Assembly: GCA_003354225.1 (NCBI GenBank)
Contig: PIVH01000111.1
Coordinates: 1-7,911, forward strand
Source of the DNA: Globobulimina sp.
Taxonomy: Eukaryota; Foraminifera; Rotaliida
Direction of reading: 5' to 3'
Length of the DNA: 7,911 bases
Part shown: in pieces, positions 6,467 to 7,911 of the stretch
Layout: the number at the start of each line of letters is the position of its first letter
Numbering within the stretch: the first letter of the stretch is position 1
Translations under genes and position numbers: made by a program
Notes under the pieces: generated by a model
Database searches by the model: none
What the model was told of the DNA's origin: nothing
Seen by the model: only the letters and a program-made list of their open reading frames with translations

Positions 6467-6476
6467 TCACTGTGAT
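6452..6476 (+). repeat. Hairpin across the stop codon of the RING-CH gene
   Basis: ATCACA (6452-6457) and TGTGAT (6462-6467) make a 6-bp stem with an ATTA loop, and the TGA at 6464-6466 lies in the 3' arm. A second TGTGAT follows at 6471-6476 and could compete for the same 5' arm. Confidence 0.5.
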
Positions 6477-6488
6477 GGAGTGTTGACA

Positions 6489-6494
6489 AATAAA
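6489..6494 (+). promoter_or_regulatory. Poly(A) signal AATAAA for the RING-CH gene
   Basis: AATAAA lies 23 bases after the stop. A second AATAAA at 6546-6551, inside an A-rich run, is a possible alternative, but it is only about 80 bases before the next start codon. Confidence 0.5.
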
Positions 6495-6627
6495 CGTTCC
6501 AATCCGTGTAAACTTGCAATTGAGACTTCCATAAAGAGTTAAAAAAATAAAAGAGTTTTTTACCGCGCTGATCTAACTTGTCTCATCCTTTCGTTTTCAA
6601 ACTTTAGTATACGCATTTACGCAAAAC

Positions 6628-7230
6628 ATGGAAACCACATCAGGATATCCGGGAGGAGATGCAAAAGAAGAATGGAGACGTTTATCGGCAGAGAAATGTT
6701 GTTGTAATACTAGCTGCAGTTGTTGCACCTTATCATGCTGCGGTTTATTCATATTAATTCTATGGATAATATTTGGTGCATTCGGCGCATATTCAGCCTA
6801 TGTCACTTTAGGTTTAGTAAATGATTCATTTGTTTCGGGTTCTTGTTGTCAAGGAACTATTTGTTGGGATGAATGTTGTGTTGGTACTATTGAAAGTTTC
6901 GGGTATCAGATTGCCACACAATTCCAAGGAATGACATGTGAAGAAGTTGAGCCCGCTTATACAATAACAATGATTGATAATATTCTTGCGGTAATTGCTG
7001 GCATATGTGGTGTTGTTGGTATTTGCGCCTTTATTTGGTGTATGTTACTCGTTCCTTTCGCTTACTCCATAATTACAATCATTATCGCCGCCATAATTAT
7101 GTTTGTTTTGAGTGACTATGAGAATATTACGAATTATTTTGGTTTTATATTTGCTGGTTTGATCGCATATTTATTTTTTATGAATTTTAAAATTGTTAAG
7201 TTTTTATGTATATACGTATTTGATAGGTAA
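6628..7230 (+). CDS. Unrecognised cysteine-rich, four-pass membrane protein
   Basis: The protein has 200 residues; its ATG has A at -3. A short charged N-terminus (1-23) is followed by eight cysteines in residues 24-38 (CCC...C.CC...CC), directly against the first membrane segment (39-64). Such juxtamembrane clusters are often palmitoylated, or could bind metal. The loop 65-115 holds CC (73-74), C79, CC (83-84) and C104, as expected of a disulfide-linked outer loop. Three more membrane segments follow at about 116-139, 141-161 and 168-185, then a short basic tail. The large loop lies after the first segment, unlike tetraspanins (between third and fourth) but as in claudins; the claudin W...W..C...C signature is not present. 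I cannot name the family. The end is uncertain: the stop TAA is embedded in AGGTAATT, a possible splice donor. Confidence 0.8.
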   Translation: METTSGYPGGDAKEEWRRLSAEKCCCNTSCSCCTLSCCGLFILILWIIFGAFGAYSAYVTLGLVNDSFVSGSCCQGTICWDECCVGTIESFGYQIATQFQGMTCEEVEPAYTITMIDNILAVIAGICGVVGICAFIWCMLLVPFAYSIITIIIAAIIMFVLSDYENITNYFGFIFAGLIAYLFFMNFKIVKFLCIYVFDR

Positions 7231-7446
7231 TTTATCAGCTATTCTCTCAATAATTTATTATATACAGATGCGAGATGCTGTAAAAGGGAATCCTTAAATG
7301 TAAAATATGTAAAAATTATACTGTTTTTAGGATTGTTTTGCCATTTTTGGTTGTGTTTGTTTTTTGTTGTTGTTTTTTTAGGCTTAAGTAACAAAATTTA
7401 ATTAATAATTTCAGTATTTTATCATGTAAAAAAATGATCACAAGTC

Positions 7447-7452
7447 AATAAA
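7447..7452 (+). promoter_or_regulatory. Poly(A) signal AATAAA downstream of the tetraspan gene
   Basis: This is the first AATAAA after the stop of the 200-residue membrane protein, 217 bases downstream. That is far compared with the RING-CH gene (23) and the SART1 gene (56). The distance would be natural if the gene has a further 3' exon. Confidence 0.4.
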
Positions 7453-7638
7453 ATCGTTTCTGGGAACACAAGACGATCTATGTTCAAGTACTTTCAAATA
7501 TCTAAAAGTGATTTTTTGTTGTGTACCGAGTATGAAGAAGGAGCTGCAAAATATGGATCTCTACTGTAGGTAAACAACATACCTGCAAACAATGTTATTT
7601 ATACATATTATTTAGACATCACCATACAATCGAACATG

Positions 7639-7646
7639 TATAAATA
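7639..7646 (+). promoter_or_regulatory. TATA-like box TATAAATA
   Basis: TATAAATA is the best TATA match in the window. It would fit a + strand gene starting near or beyond the window end. It remains a chance possibility in AT-rich DNA. Confidence 0.3.
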
Positions 7647-7911
7647 CTGCTTCTTTATATCATTGATAAACTCATGGGATATAATATTTCCATATCTAAA
7701 CTTTGCATATGTTGATCGCTAACTGAAAAGGGAAAATAGATGTTATCATTACTGAAACTTAGTGGAATTATTAAAGAATTTTACCCAATTACTGCCGCAC
7801 GATGTTTTTCCCAAAAATATCTTGCGCGATCTCACGGTTGACAAACAAAGTTTGCGACCTTATCGAAAGCTGAAAGTTTTCGAGTGAGGTTCTTCGGACA
7901 AACTTTTACAT

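Larger units (their letters stand above)
7231..7911. other. 681-base flank without a supported gene
   Basis: About 7310-7400 is T-rich with two acceptor-like TTTTTAG sites. AATAAA is at 7447-7452 and a TATA-like box at 7639-7646. The last 130 bases are less AT-rich and contain two small hairpins, CAAAC/GTTTG (7842-7854) and TCGAAA/TTTCGA (7863-7883). The minus strand is open from 7905 to the TAA at 7789-7791 (38 codons), and a + frame is open for about 24 codons to the window end. Either could be the edge of the next gene, but neither is long enough to call. No tRNA or snRNA signature was found. Confidence 0.6.

Noticed and set aside
6628-7230. Assignment of the Cys-rich protein to the tetraspanin or PLAC8 families
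   Set aside because: The large loop is after segment 1, not between 3 and 4; there is no CCG motif, and the cysteine order does not match PLAC8 repeats.
1-7911. tRNA, rRNA, snRNA, CRISPR, transposase or prokaryotic operon signals
   Set aside because: No B-box, no regular repeat-spacer array, no transposase or reverse-transcriptase motif and no Shine-Dalgarno pattern before the starts were found by eye. A covariance-model scan was not possible here.

Overview
The window looks like a compact, AT-rich nuclear segment of a free-living protist. The evidence is a spliceosomal protein (SART1/Snu66), MATH repeats and a membrane RING-CH ubiquitin ligase, with AATAAA-type signals in the gaps and no bacterial ribosome-binding-site logic. 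All five genes lie on the + strand, and the four complete ones are single open reading frames with no intron required. Stops are TGA (four genes) and TAA (one), with no in-frame stop inside a conserved domain, so the code appears standard. I cannot place the organism firmly. An N-terminal GYIR...IP..I...C..Y motif in the second gene resembles, from memory, proteins of rhizarian and other amoeboid protists, but that is only a hint.

Layout. (1) 3-626: the C-terminal 207 residues of a membrane protein that begins outside the window, with one membrane segment and a compact soluble domain. (2) 627-1016: a gene-free leader with a 25-bp direct repeat, a TATA-like site and a set of competing inverted repeats. 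(3) 1017-2618: a 533-residue protein read as three diverged tandem MATH domains. (4) 2792-5230: SART1/Snu66 of the U4/U6.U5 tri-snRNP, with an N-terminal Hub1-binding (HIND) motif and the family C-terminus, but with a SAM domain set between two conserved blocks. (5) 5489-6466: a RING-CH (MARCH-like) E3 ligase with three membrane segments, a Cys/Gly/Asn-rich loop and a PSAP motif in the tail. (6) 6628-7230: an unrecognised 200-residue, cysteine-rich, probably four-pass membrane protein. (7) 7231-7911: no gene I can support, but a poly(A) signal, a TATA-like box and small inverted repeats.

The genes do not form an obvious pathway. Each appears to be its own transcription unit with 160-390 bp between neighbours. 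Two loose themes are membrane proteins (genes 1, 4 and 5) and ubiquitin or ubiquitin-like contacts: the RING-CH ligase, MATH folds often used as substrate adaptors, and the Hub1-binding motif of Snu66. The most unusual item is the SAM domain inside an otherwise recognisable SART1/Snu66.
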